Notes: a model not told the origin generated them from the sequence alone. A DNA stretch of 20,364 nucleotides from Mariprofundus sp. (GCA_030951095.1 JAUZQI010000193.1:1-20364); one strand, 5' to 3'. Numbered from the stretch's first letter, positions 7,873 through 15,976 are shown. A program made the numbers and translations.

Positions 7873-9255
7873 TCAGGATGTTTGGCGCAACCGGTTCAGG
7901 CAGTCCTGTGCGGCCAGCTTGTAACATTCGGCCAGAGTGGGATAATTAAATACATTGCAGGCCAGATCGTGCACTGTACCATTGAAATTCATCAGCAACT
8001 GGCCAGTGTGAATCAGTTCACTGGCGTGTTCACCGACGATATGTGCGCCGATCAACTGGTGGGTTTCAACATCGACGATCAGTTTTACCAAACCATTGCA
8101 ATCACCGATAATCTGGCCACGGGCGCTTTCCTTGTAGTAACCGCGCCCGACCACGTAATTGAGTTTTTCGTTCTGGGCCTCTTTCTCTGTTTTGCCGACC
8201 CATGAAATCTCCGGAATGGCATAAATCGCCATCGGCAGATGTTTTGCCATGGCCTGTGTTTCTCCGGAAAACGCGTGGATGACGGCAGTGCGCCCCTGCT
8301 CCATGCCGGTGGAGGCCAGTGCCGGGCGCCCAACCAAATCACCTACGGCATAGATATGTGGCACGCTGGATTGGAAATGCCTGTTGACGGCGATCCAGCC
8401 TTGATCGAGTTCGATGCCGGCATTGGCGGTATGAAGGCTCTGTGAATTGGGCTTGCGGCCCAGTGCATACAGCACCGCATCGGCATATAGTTTTTTACCT
8501 GATTCCAGCAAGGTCAACACGGCATCGTTTTCCTTGCGAATGGCTACCACGCACGCATTCATATGCAGTTGCACACCCATATTTTCAAATGACTCGGCCA
8601 GCACCTCAACCACATCCTCGCTGAGGTAGGACAACAGTTGTTTATGCGAATTCACAACACTGACCTCCACTCCAAGGGCTGCAAAAATCGACACGAATTC
8701 ACATCCGATTACACCACCACCGATCACCACCAGGCTTTTCGGCAAACGTTTCAGTTTCAGAATAGACGTAGAATCAAGCACGGTCTGTTTATCGAATGGA
8801 ATATCGGATGGGCGACGCGGCCTTGAGCCTGTGGCCAGCACAATCACATCTGCCGACAGATATCGGCAGGTGCCGTTGGGATCCATGATTTCCAGCGTAT
8901 GTGTATCGACAAAAGAAGCTTCGCCCGGAATCAGAACCACACCCGATTTCAGCAGACGTTTGAGAATCACCGATTCCTGTTGAGCGATGACGTTATCCTT
9001 GCGACGTACTGCCTCGGCCATGACACCATAACGTGCTCTGGGGCTGGCCTCCCGCATGCCGTGATCACTGCTGCGGGAAGCCAGAAATGCAACTTCGCGC
9101 AATGCCTTGCTGGGTATCGTGCCGGTTTGCAGCCCCGCACCACCAATATTCGGCTTGCGTTCAATAATCGCGGCTTTCTTGCCCATGCTGGATGCCTGCC
9201 AGGCAGCATGTTGCCCGGCAGGCCCGGAGCCCACGATCAGAATATCATAATCCAT
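7873..9255 (-). CDS. sthA: Soluble pyridine nucleotide transhydrogenase (Si-specific)
   Basis: A 460-residue FAD flavoprotein that exchanges hydride between NADPH and NAD+ in the cytoplasm. The N-terminal FAD site is DILIVGSGPAGQHAAW. The second Rossmann motif is VVIGGGVIGCEF at ~175-186, and FAD is also held by YAVGDLVG. The C-terminal interface reads NYPTLAECYKLAAQD, as in SthA, instead of the HPTLSE of dihydrolipoamide dehydrogenases. The redox disulfide of that superfamily is gone. The segment reads GGAGLQTGTIPSK at 38-50, so both cysteine positions (41 and 46) are Gly and Thr, whereas E. coli SthA still keeps the first. That excludes a disulfide reductase and supports transhydrogenase. 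It starts 31 nt after the PFOR stop and is last in the operon. The ribosome binding site is weak. Confidence 0.92.
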   Translation of the reverse strand: MDYDILIVGSGPAGQHAAWQASSMGKKAAIIERKPNIGGAGLQTGTIPSKALREVAFLASRSSDHGMREASPRARYGVMAEAVRRKDNVIAQQESVILKRLLKSGVVLIPGEASFVDTHTLEIMDPNGTCRYLSADVIVLATGSRPRRPSDIPFDKQTVLDSTSILKLKRLPKSLVVIGGGVIGCEFVSIFAALGVEVSVVNSHKQLLSYLSEDVVEVLAESFENMGVQLHMNACVVAIRKENDAVLTLLESGKKLYADAVLYALGRKPNSQSLHTANAGIELDQGWIAVNRHFQSSVPHIYAVGDLVGRPALASTGMEQGRTAVIHAFSGETQAMAKHLPMAIYAIPEISWVGKTEKEAQNEKLNYVVGRGYYKESARGQIIGDCNGLVKLIVDVETHQLIGAHIVGEHASELIHTGQLLMNFNGTVHDLACNVFNYPTLAECYKLAAQDCLNRLRQTS

Positions 9256-9286
9256 TATGGTTGGTTTACTCTAGAGCCTGTTCACA

Positions 9287-12200
9287 CTAATTCATCGGCT
9301 GGAATTCGGATGGATCCTGCTCCGCCATGTGTTCGTAGGTCGACCAGCGCAAATCAACGGACTCCTGCGCCAGTTTCATCAGTCGTTCCGCTTCTACCGG
9401 ATGGCTGCGCTGTAGCAGTTTGTAGCGCATTTCGGTGTAGGCGTAATCCTTCACCTTCATGGTCGGCGTCGGTGAATCGAGCACGAACGGTTTTTTGCCA
9501 GCGCGGCGCAGTTCCGGATTGTACCGAATCAAGGGCCAGTAGCCGGAAGCCACGGCCATGTCCTGATGCTTTAAGCCCTGAGTCATATCAATACCGTGCG
9601 CGATGCAATGACTGTAGGCCAGAATAATCGATGGGCCAAGATAATCCTCGGCTTCGCGCATGGCCAGCAATGTCTGTTGCGGATTGGCCCCCATGGCCAC
9701 GCGGGCGACATAAACATTCCCGTAGGAGATTGCTTGAAGGGCCAGATCCTTCTTGCCAACAGCTTTGCCTGCCGAGGCGAATTTCGCAGTGGCACCAATC
9801 GGTGTGGATTTCGAGGCCTGACCACCGGTATTGGAATATACCTCGGTATCCAGCACCAGCACATTGATATTCCGTCCGGATGCCAGCGCATGATCAAGTC
9901 CGGCAGAGCCGATATCATAAGCCCAGCCATCACCACCAATAAGCCAGACGCTGCGGCGCACCAGATGATCAACGACGGTGAGCAGGTTTTTGGCGCGTGG
10001 ATCATCCATGCCTTCGAGGACCAGCTTCAGTTTTTCCACGCGCAGACGTTGTTGGGTCACTTCATAACCGATCCTTTGATCGGCGTGAATCAATTCATCG
10101 GCAAAGTATGAATCAAGCTTATCGCGCAGGCCTTCCACAGACTGGGTGGCCATTTTCATGTGGTGATCGGCCGCGATACGCATACCCAGGCCAAATTCAG
10201 CATTATCTTCAAACAGGGAGTTTGACCAGGCCGGGCCTCGACCATCCTTGTTTACGGTCCACGGTGTGGCGGGCAGATTGCCGCCATAAATGGATGAGCA
10301 ACCGGTTGCGTTGGCTACCAGCAGGCGCGGGCCGAATAACTGGGTCAGCAAACGGACATAGGGTGTTTCTCCACAGCCGGCACAGGCACCGGAGAACTCG
10401 AACAACGGTTCGAGGAACTGGGTGCCGCGTACCGATGAATAATCAATTGTGGCGCGATCATTGACAGGGATGGTTTCAAAGAAGTCGATATCCTTACAGC
10501 CTTGTTCCATCAGTGGCGCTTTCGATGTCATATTGATCGCTTTTTTCGTTTTGGTCGTATCGTTCAAATCATAAGCCGGACATGCATTCACGCACATTTC
10601 ACAACCGGTGCAGTCCTCCAGGTAAATCTCCAGCGTATATCGTGTTTCGGGAAATCCGCGTGCTGAAACAGGGGCAGACGGGAATCCATCCGGCGCATTT
10701 TCCAGATGATCCTCATGATAGAACTTGGCGCGAATCACGCTATGCGGGCAGACAAACGAGCAGTTACCACACTGGATACAGACATCCGGCTCCCATTTTG
10801 GCACGAAATCAGCGATGTTGCGCTTCTCCCACTGCGCAGTACCGGACGGGTAGGTTCCATCCACCGGGATTTTCGATACGGGTAAATCATCCCCCCTGCC
10901 GGCCAGCATGGGCGCAGTGACCTCCTGCACGAATGCAGGCGCGCGTACCGGTACCATCAGATCCATCTCACGGTGGCTGGTAATGGCAGCCGGGATATCC
11001 ACTTTATGCAGATGATCAAGGGCGGCATCCACTGCCTTGAAATTCTTCTCAACCACATCCATTCCCTTGCGGGCAGAGGTGTTCTCAATCGCTTTTTTAA
11101 TCTGGGCAATGGCTTCGTCCCTTGGAAGAACACCGGACAGGGCAAAGAAGCAGGTCTGCATGATGGTGTTGATGCGGCGTCCCATTCCGGAATTGCGTGC
11201 GACAGTGGAGGCATCAATAACATAGAAATCGATATCTTTGTCTATGATGGTTTGCTGTTCAGATTTTGGTAAATCATCCCAAACCTGCTTAGCCGATGTC
11301 GGACTATTGAGCAGAAATACGGCATGTTGTGCGGCCTTGTTGAGCATTGCGACCTGAGTAATGAAGGTAGCTTTGTGGCAGGCAATAAAATTGGCAGAAT
11401 CGACCAGATAAGGGGCACGAATCGGGTCAGGGCCGAAGCGCAGATGTGATACGGTTTGTGAACCGGCTTTCTTGGAGTCGTAAACAAAATAACCCTGACA
11501 GTGCAGCGGTGTATTTTCACCGATAATTTTAATGCTGTTTTTGTTGGCAGATACGGTACCATCGGAACCGAGGCCGAAGAACAGCGCCCGGGTCACATTG
11601 TCCGGTTCGATATTGAAGCTGTGATCCACCTCAAGACTGGTGAAGGTGACATCATCATTGATGCCGACTGTGAAATTATTTTTCGGATTATCTTTAGCCA
11701 GTTCATCGAATACAGCCTTGACCATGGCAGGGGTAAACTCTTTGGATGAGAGGCCATAGCGACCGCCAACCACACGCGGCAGTGCAGCCAGTTCATCCAG
11801 CATCACTGATTCGGATAATGATGCCATGACATCCTGATATAGCGGCTCGCCACGCGCACCCAGTTCTTTGGTACGATCCAGTACAGCGATCTTTTTCACT
11901 GTGGCGGGCAGCGCAGCCATCAGATGATCACGTGAAAAAGGGCGGAACAGACGTACGGTGATGACACCCAGTTTCGCCCCCCCCCATTGATTCGAACTAT
12001 TGAGTACCTTGATCGTCTCTTCAATGGTTTGCGCGCCGGAGCCCATAACAACAATGATATGCTCGGCGTCGTCAGCACCAAAATAATCAAACAGGTGATA
12101 ATGACGGTCGGTCATATCAGCAAGTTGATCCATGGTATCCTGTACAATGCCCGGCAAAGCATCGTAAAACTGATTCGCACTCTCGCGGCCCTGGAAATAG

Positions 12201-12883
12201 ACATCGGGATTCTGGGCTGTACCGCGAATAAACGGATTATCCGGATTCAGGGCACGATTGCGATGCGCATAAACCAGATCGACATCAACCATGGCCCGAA
12301 TCTGATCATCGGAAATCAGCTCGATCTTGTTGATTTCATGCGAGGTGCGAAAGCCGTCGAAGAAGTTCATAAACGGAATACGGGCCTTGAGCGTGGCGGC
12401 ATGGGCAATCAGCGCAGAGTCGTGCGCTTCCTGCACCGAAGCCGAGGAGAGCATGGCAAAACCGGTGGATCGTGCCGCCATCACATCCTGATGGTCGCCG
12501 AAAATAGAGAGTGCCTGTGTGGCCAGTGAGCGGGCGGCCACATGAAAGACGGTTGACGTTAATTCCCCTGCAATTTTGTACATATTCGGAATCATCAACA
12601 GCAGACCTTGTGATGAGGTGAATGTCGTGGTCAGCGCACCAGTCTGTAGCGCCCCGTGTGCCGTACCGGCCGCGCCGCCTTCCGATTGCATTTCGAACAC
12701 GTCGGGGATCTGCCCCCATACATTTTCCTGCCCCTCGGCCGACCATTCATCACACAACTCAGCCATCGATGAAGAAGGCGTAATCGGATAAATCGAGCAG
12801 ATTTCACTGACCCGATAAGCGATATGGGCGACACCGGTGCCACCGTCAAAGGTAATCTGCTTGGTTTTTTTCTTATTCGTCAT
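9287..12883 (-). CDS. nifJ: Pyruvate:ferredoxin (flavodoxin) oxidoreductase, single-chain
   Basis: Homodimeric PFOR: pyruvate + CoA + oxidised ferredoxin to acetyl-CoA + CO2 + reduced ferredoxin, reversible, cytoplasmic. The 1198 residues match the usual ~1170-1200. Domain order is complete: the pyrimidine-side TPP domain with YPITPSSSMAEL near 32; the gamma-type domain near 420-620 (FFGLGSDGTVSANKNSIK); a 2[4Fe-4S] ferredoxin domain with C702/705/708/712 and C758/761/764/768; the proximal-cluster motif CAGCGE with C834 and C837; and the TPP/Mg site GDGWAYDIG at 984-992 followed by NTGGQASKSTP. No frameshift is seen. Nine consecutive G (coding strand) occur at 11977-11985. Start: AAGGA 7 nt upstream, embedded in the last codons of the preceding gene, whose TAG is 3 nt before this ATG, hence coupled translation. 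The direction in vivo (oxidation or pyruvate synthesis) cannot be told. Confidence 0.97.
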   Translation of the reverse strand: MTNKKKTKQITFDGGTGVAHIAYRVSEICSIYPITPSSSMAELCDEWSAEGQENVWGQIPDVFEMQSEGGAAGTAHGALQTGALTTTFTSSQGLLLMIPNMYKIAGELTSTVFHVAARSLATQALSIFGDHQDVMAARSTGFAMLSSASVQEAHDSALIAHAATLKARIPFMNFFDGFRTSHEINKIELISDDQIRAMVDVDLVYAHRNRALNPDNPFIRGTAQNPDVYFQGRESANQFYDALPGIVQDTMDQLADMTDRHYHLFDYFGADDAEHIIVVMGSGAQTIEETIKVLNSSNQWGGAKLGVITVRLFRPFSRDHLMAALPATVKKIAVLDRTKELGARGEPLYQDVMASLSESVMLDELAALPRVVGGRYGLSSKEFTPAMVKAVFDELAKDNPKNNFTVGINDDVTFTSLEVDHSFNIEPDNVTRALFFGLGSDGTVSANKNSIKIIGENTPLHCQGYFVYDSKKAGSQTVSHLRFGPDPIRAPYLVDSANFIACHKATFITQVAMLNKAAQHAVFLLNSPTSAKQVWDDLPKSEQQTIIDKDIDFYVIDASTVARNSGMGRRINTIMQTCFFALSGVLPRDEAIAQIKKAIENTSARKGMDVVEKNFKAVDAALDHLHKVDIPAAITSHREMDLMVPVRAPAFVQEVTAPMLAGRGDDLPVSKIPVDGTYPSGTAQWEKRNIADFVPKWEPDVCIQCGNCSFVCPHSVIRAKFYHEDHLENAPDGFPSAPVSARGFPETRYTLEIYLEDCTGCEMCVNACPAYDLNDTTKTKKAINMTSKAPLMEQGCKDIDFFETIPVNDRATIDYSSVRGTQFLEPLFEFSGACAGCGETPYVRLLTQLFGPRLLVANATGCSSIYGGNLPATPWTVNKDGRGPAWSNSLFEDNAEFGLGMRIAADHHMKMATQSVEGLRDKLDSYFADELIHADQRIGYEVTQQRLRVEKLKLVLEGMDDPRAKNLLTVVDHLVRRSVWLIGGDGWAYDIGSAGLDHALASGRNINVLVLDTEVYSNTGGQASKSTPIGATAKFASAGKAVGKKDLALQAISYGNVYVARVAMGANPQQTLLAMREAEDYLGPSIILAYSHCIAHGIDMTQGLKHQDMAVASGYWPLIRYNPELRRAGKKPFVLDSPTPTMKVKDYAYTEMRYKLLQRSHPVEAERLMKLAQESVDLRWSTYEHMAEQDPSEFQPMN

Positions 12884-12886
12884 CGT

Positions 12887-14527
12887 CTATTCCTTGACCA
12901 TTTCAATAGCGTGGCAGGGGCACTGCTCAAAACAGGCGGCGCAGCCGGTGCATTTGTCGTAGTCATATAAATAACGTTTCCCCTTGCCGAGTTTGATAAT
13001 GGCATCTTCAGGGCATGAGCCGTAGCAACCGTCGCATTCGAAACAGTTGCCACAGGAAAGGCACCGTCTGGCTTCAAACAATGCTTCTTTTTCACTATAG
13101 CCCTGCAGGATTTCTTCAAAACCGCCGAGCCGTTCCTCGGGCGCAATCTCACCCTGTTTGCGTTTGGGTGCATCGGTACTGTACCACAGTTGCAGTTTGT
13201 CGTGTTCCACGATGGGATGTTTGGCAGGTGGCTGATAGGTATCGCCTCTCAGCCATGCATCAATATAACGCGCTGCTTTTTTGCCGTGGCCCGTTGCAAT
13301 GGTCACCGAACGTTCGCTGGGCACCATATCGCCACCGGCGAAGATACCATCGGCACCTGTCATCATGTTGGGGCCGACAATGACCGTACCATCGCGGTTA
13401 AATTCAATTCCTTCTACATTTTTCAGGAAGCCGGTATCGGTATCCTGGCCAACCGCCATAATTAGCGCATCGGTTTCCAGCGTTTCGGTCACACCGGTCG
13501 GCTGTGGGCGGCCGTTTTCATCGAGTTCCATCACCTCGACTGTCATGGTGGTGCAATCAATCTCTTTGATGGTGCGCAGCCAGTTGATCTTGACACCTTC
13601 TTCAATCGCCTCATCGGCCTCAAAATCGTGCGCAGGCATACTCTTGCGGTCGCGACGATAGATGATGACCGCCTCTTCCGCACCGAGTCGCTTGGCTGTG
13701 CGTGCCGCATCCATGGCTGTATTACCGCCACCATAAATGGCCACACGACGACCCAGTTGTAAATCTTCGCCATTTTCCACGCTTTTCAGGAAGCTGACTG
13801 CATCCATCATTTTACGCGCATCGCGGCTGGGAATTTCGATATTTTTGCTCAGGTGCGCGCCAACCGCAATAAATACTGCATCGAAATTGCCGGCGCGCTT
13901 CTCTTTTTCCACATCATCTACGCGATAATCCAGAGTGATTTTAGCGCCCATATCAATCACCCGCTGAATTTCATCACCCAGTTCCTTGCGTGGCATACGA
14001 TAGGCCGGAATGCCGAAATGAATCATGCCTCCAGCGACAGGCCCGGCTTCGCGAATTTCCACGTTGTGACCGAAACGAATCAAATGGTAAGCCGCCGACA
14101 GACCACTGGGCCCGGCACCGACAATCAGGACGCGCTTGCCGCCCGGTTTTGGCGTGAATTCAGGCTTCCAGCCTTTTTCCATGGCCAGATCACCCAGAAA
14201 CCGCTCAACGGCATGAATGCTGACTTCCTGATCGGTATAGGCGCGATTACAGGCTGTTTCGCAAGGGTGGTAACAGACACGCCCGTGGATGGCCGGAAAC
14301 GGATTGTTCTCCAGCAGCTTTTGCCATGCGGCCTCATATTCACCATTCTGGGCCAGATCCAGCCAGGCCTGAATATCTTCACCGGCAGGGCAGGCATGAT
14401 TGCAAGGCGGCAGAAAATCCATATACACCGGTTTCTGCATACGGTGTGCTCCGGTGCCGATGTCATGCTGGGTCAGATCCAGATTGCCTGTCATGTACTT
14501 TTTTGAAGTAGAAGTCTTTGCTGTCAT
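12887..14527 (-). CDS. GltD-like FAD/NAD(P)H oxidoreductase with N- and C-terminal Fe-S domains (putative ferredoxin:NADP+ reductase)
   Basis: A 546-residue relative of the glutamate synthase small subunit, NfnB and KorC-type proteins. N-terminal Fe-S domain: C42, C46 (PPCNHACPAG), C85, C89, C93. FAD fold: VLIVGAGPSGLSAAYHL at 133-149 with GGMIHFGIP. NADP fold: VAIYGGGNTAMDAARTAKR at 262-280, with the arginines of YRRDRKSMPA (290-299) suited to NADPH. FAD closing motif: GIFAGGDMV. C-terminal ferredoxin domain: C495/498/501/505 and C526/529/532/536, plus extra C489 and C492. No glutamate synthase large subunit is nearby; the gene is instead coupled to the PFOR gene (3 nt apart). A role as ferredoxin:NAD(P)+ oxidoreductase for that enzyme is therefore the best inference, by analogy with the KorC subunit of 2-oxoglutarate:ferredoxin oxidoreductases. 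The start at 14527 has only a weak ribosome site. Confidence 0.88.
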   Translation of the reverse strand: MTAKTSTSKKYMTGNLDLTQHDIGTGAHRMQKPVYMDFLPPCNHACPAGEDIQAWLDLAQNGEYEAAWQKLLENNPFPAIHGRVCYHPCETACNRAYTDQEVSIHAVERFLGDLAMEKGWKPEFTPKPGGKRVLIVGAGPSGLSAAYHLIRFGHNVEIREAGPVAGGMIHFGIPAYRMPRKELGDEIQRVIDMGAKITLDYRVDDVEKEKRAGNFDAVFIAVGAHLSKNIEIPSRDARKMMDAVSFLKSVENGEDLQLGRRVAIYGGGNTAMDAARTAKRLGAEEAVIIYRRDRKSMPAHDFEADEAIEEGVKINWLRTIKEIDCTTMTVEVMELDENGRPQPTGVTETLETDALIMAVGQDTDTGFLKNVEGIEFNRDGTVIVGPNMMTGADGIFAGGDMVPSERSVTIATGHGKKAARYIDAWLRGDTYQPPAKHPIVEHDKLQLWYSTDAPKRKQGEIAPEERLGGFEEILQGYSEKEALFEARRCLSCGNCFECDGCYGSCPEDAIIKLGKGKRYLYDYDKCTGCAACFEQCPCHAIEMVKE

Positions 14528-14739
14528 TGGCTCACGCTCACAGTATAAAAAGTTCGTGCGGAAGACGCACTATAATCCAAACAGTCGCGAATGAGTATAA
14601 AGTTATCAGGGCTACTGCACTACGTGCATTAGCGCAGCCTGGGAACCATTAGCCATATTTTGCTAGCTTCGGCATGTGATCCGGCAATGGCAACGCATGC
14701 CCCTGTTTGATATTCGGGGAACACCTGAATTCACCACAG

Positions 14740-14908
14740 ATTAGAGCTACTTGCAAAAGTCTGGGTGGATAAAATGCAATCCCACTTTGAGTGGATTTTC
14801 AGGCTGGATTGAGGGGCATGGTGGTTCCATGCCTCGAAGATTCAGCCTGAAAATACGCCGAAGTGGGGAGGCAGATTGCCGCTCACGACTTTTGCAAGTG
14901 GCTCATTA
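14740..14908. mobile_element. MITE-like 161-bp palindromic element with ATTA target duplications
   Basis: The element proper is 14744-14904. Its ends are 18-bp inverted repeats, GAGCtACTTGCAAAAGTC on the left and its complement with one change (GAGCcACTTG...) on the right. Outside them, ATTA stands on both sides (14740-14743 and 14905-14908), as expected of a 4-bp target duplication. The symmetry continues through the interior: CCACTT, ATTTTCAGGCTG and GCATGG on the left each face their complements on the right, around a 5-nt loop TGGTT centred on 14824. It has no coding capacity. The terminal sequence is reminiscent of IS5-superfamily ends, which is a guess from memory. If transcribed it would form one ~75-bp imperfect hairpin. 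It lies after the SYLF terminator and ahead of the redox operon. Confidence 0.75.
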
Positions 14909-14948
14909 ATGATATTTTTTGCGATGGATGCGGCATCCGCGCAGTATC

Positions 14949-14981
14949 AAAAAAAGGGGAGCGCCGAAGACACGTCCCCTT
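14949..14981 (-). terminator. Rho-independent terminator of the SYLF-domain gene
   Basis: On the minus strand AAGGGGA pairs with TCCCCTT around a ~14-nt loop, followed directly by a run of T (T9 counting the last two stem bases). It begins 21 nt past the stop codon at 15003. This is the clearest intrinsic terminator in the window. Confidence 0.88.
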
Positions 14982-15002
14982 AAGGCTGATAGATAAAAGC
15001 GG

Positions 15003-15557
15003 CTATTTGCTTATTCTGGTAATTTTTGAACCTTCAAACGTGAGATTATACATCAAGCCCTTGTTGGAGAAGATGAATCCGATGATCGGGTCTTTAAGTG
15101 TATTGGTATCAATGTCACCGCCGACACCGACTGTGATCAGTGCCACGCTGCCATCCACGCCAGCTTTCCAGCCATCACTGGATTTAAAGCCTCTGCGTGC
15201 ATCACGGGTCATAAACATGATAATCTGAGACTTCATCTGAGCGCCTATCTGAAAACCGATCGAGGCTGCAGCCGTATTATAGTACCCGGTGGTTTTACCA
15301 TGCTCTAACATGGCACCTTCACCATATTCGCCGCCGATACCAAAGCCGGCTTTAAATACTTCCGGGAACACCAGAATGGCAGATGCCTTATTGGCCAGTT
15401 CCCGACCCGATTTCACCTGAGAATAAAATGTAGTCAATGTCGCCTTCACCTTGGCATTGATTTCGGCCTTGCTGGCTGCCTCGGCAGCCGGGATGGTCAG
15501 CAGGCCGATAACTAAAGATAACATAAACAGCTTGGCTCGCATTGATATTGATAACAT
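15003..15557 (-). CDS. Exported SYLF (Ysc84/lipid-binding) domain protein
   Basis: A 184-residue protein of the SYLF/Ysc84 family, whose eukaryotic members bind phosphoinositides; the bacterial role is undefined. A signal peptide is clear: MRAK, a hydrophobic core LFMLSLVIGLLTI, and a cut near PAAEA at ~27, so the mature protein is periplasmic or secreted. Family features are the N-terminal helix (SGRELANKASAILVFP), the Gly-rich strands KAGFGIGGEYGEGAML and YNTAAASIGFQIGAQ, FMT near 117, and the late GVGGDIDTNT with FSNKGLMYNLTFEGSKI. The start at 15557 has a perfect AAGGAG 6 nt upstream. A 7-bp hairpin sits next to that site, a 13-bp palindrome lies ~70 nt further upstream, and a terminator follows the stop, so it is a single-gene transcript. 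Confidence 0.9.
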   Translation of the reverse strand: MLSISMRAKLFMLSLVIGLLTIPAAEAASKAEINAKVKATLTTFYSQVKSGRELANKASAILVFPEVFKAGFGIGGEYGEGAMLEHGKTTGYYNTAAASIGFQIGAQMKSQIIMFMTRDARRGFKSSDGWKAGVDGSVALITVGVGGDIDTNTLKDPIIGFIFSNKGLMYNLTFEGSKITRISK

Positions 15558-15569
15558 TGGAGGCTCCTT

Positions 15570-15589
15570 CTATTTCGCACTGGAAATAG
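15570..15589 (-). promoter_or_regulatory. Leader hairpin beside the SYLF ribosome site
   Basis: CTATTTC and GAAATAG form a perfect 7-bp stem with a 6-nt loop in the 5' leader. The stem ends exactly where the AAGGAG site (15564-15569) begins. It could shield or stabilise the leader. A small regulatory role is only inferred, since stems of this size also occur by chance. Confidence 0.3.
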
Positions 15590-15626
15590 CTCAGCAATGC
15601 TGCGTTATGTTGTCATGGCTGGTATG

Positions 15627-15639
15627 ATGTGAATCACAT
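15627..15639. promoter_or_regulatory. 13-bp palindrome, possible operator
   Basis: ATGTGAATCACAT is a perfect palindrome around one central base, about 70 nt upstream of the SYLF start. Its half-sites resemble TGTGA/TCACA of CRP, but the gap is 1 nt instead of 6, so it is not a CRP site. A different dimeric regulator could bind it. Confidence 0.3.
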
Positions 15640-15708
15640 TTCTTTTGCACTGGCGGGCTGGCAGGCTAGTTTGGGCGCGAAACTGGTGGAGATGCGGTGA
15701 GAAAACCT

Positions 15709-15975
15709 GGGCATGTTAACACTGATTTTGATTGAAGCGCTGCTGCCCCAAATAAGGCCAGTCAAGGCGCATGGAGTGAGATTTGGTTGTTCCAAATAAA
15801 CGACGAACAACGCAGGATGGCCTTATTTGGGGCGCAGCCCTGCGGGATATGCCATTTTTACACGCTGCGGCGTTATTTCTCGCTTATGTGCATTCAGCAC
15901 ACTTCGCTCAAAATGCCTTGAAGCGCAACAAAAAATGGCTATATCGCTACAGTCAGAACCAGTGTTAACAGGCCC
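15709..15975. repeat. 267-bp structured element: outer inverted repeat enclosing two hairpins
   Basis: The outer arms are TGTTAACACTG at 15714-15724 and its exact complement at 15960-15970. Both extend imperfectly outward (GGGC) and inward (TTnTGAnTG). Inside are two separate stems. The first is CCCCAAATAAGGCCA (15746-15760) with its perfect 15-bp partner at 15818-15832, holding a smaller ATTTGG/CCAAAT hairpin in its loop. The second is GATAT-GCCATTTTT (15846-15859) against 15931-15945, with one bulged base. Drawn together this is a three-way junction. No target duplication is seen. The right arm ends at the ribosome site of the DUF1499 gene. A non-autonomous mobile repeat or a structured RNA is possible; which one is unknown. 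Confidence 0.6.
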
Positions 15976-15976
15976 C

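Larger units (their letters stand above)
14528..15002. other. Intergenic region with palindromic insertion and a terminator
   Basis: No gene is supported in these 475 nt. From right to left they hold the terminator of the SYLF gene (14949-14981), a MITE-like palindrome (14744-14904), and then ~215 nt that must contain the promoter of the GltD-like/PFOR/SthA operon. In that last part AT-rich hexamers TATAGT (near 14570) and TATACT (near 14545) occur on the minus strand, but neither has a good -35 box at 17 nt, so no promoter is called. Confidence 0.6.

Noticed and set aside
12887..14527. Glutamate synthase small subunit (gltD)
   Set aside because: There is no large subunit nearby, the protein has an additional C-terminal 2[4Fe-4S] domain, and it is coupled to PFOR.
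14744..14904. The long palindrome as a transcription terminator
   Set aside because: On the minus strand a proper terminator already precedes it and no T-run follows it. On the plus strand there is a T-run but no gene to terminate.
15627..15639. CRP or FNR binding site
   Set aside because: The half-sites TGTGA/TCACA are separated by 1 nt, not 6, and the TTGAT-N4-ATCAA pattern is absent.
15827..15976. A 50-residue N-terminal extension of the DUF1499 protein
   Set aside because: It is translated from the palindromic repeat element, has no protein-like character, and would bury the hydrophobic anchor that normally begins the protein.
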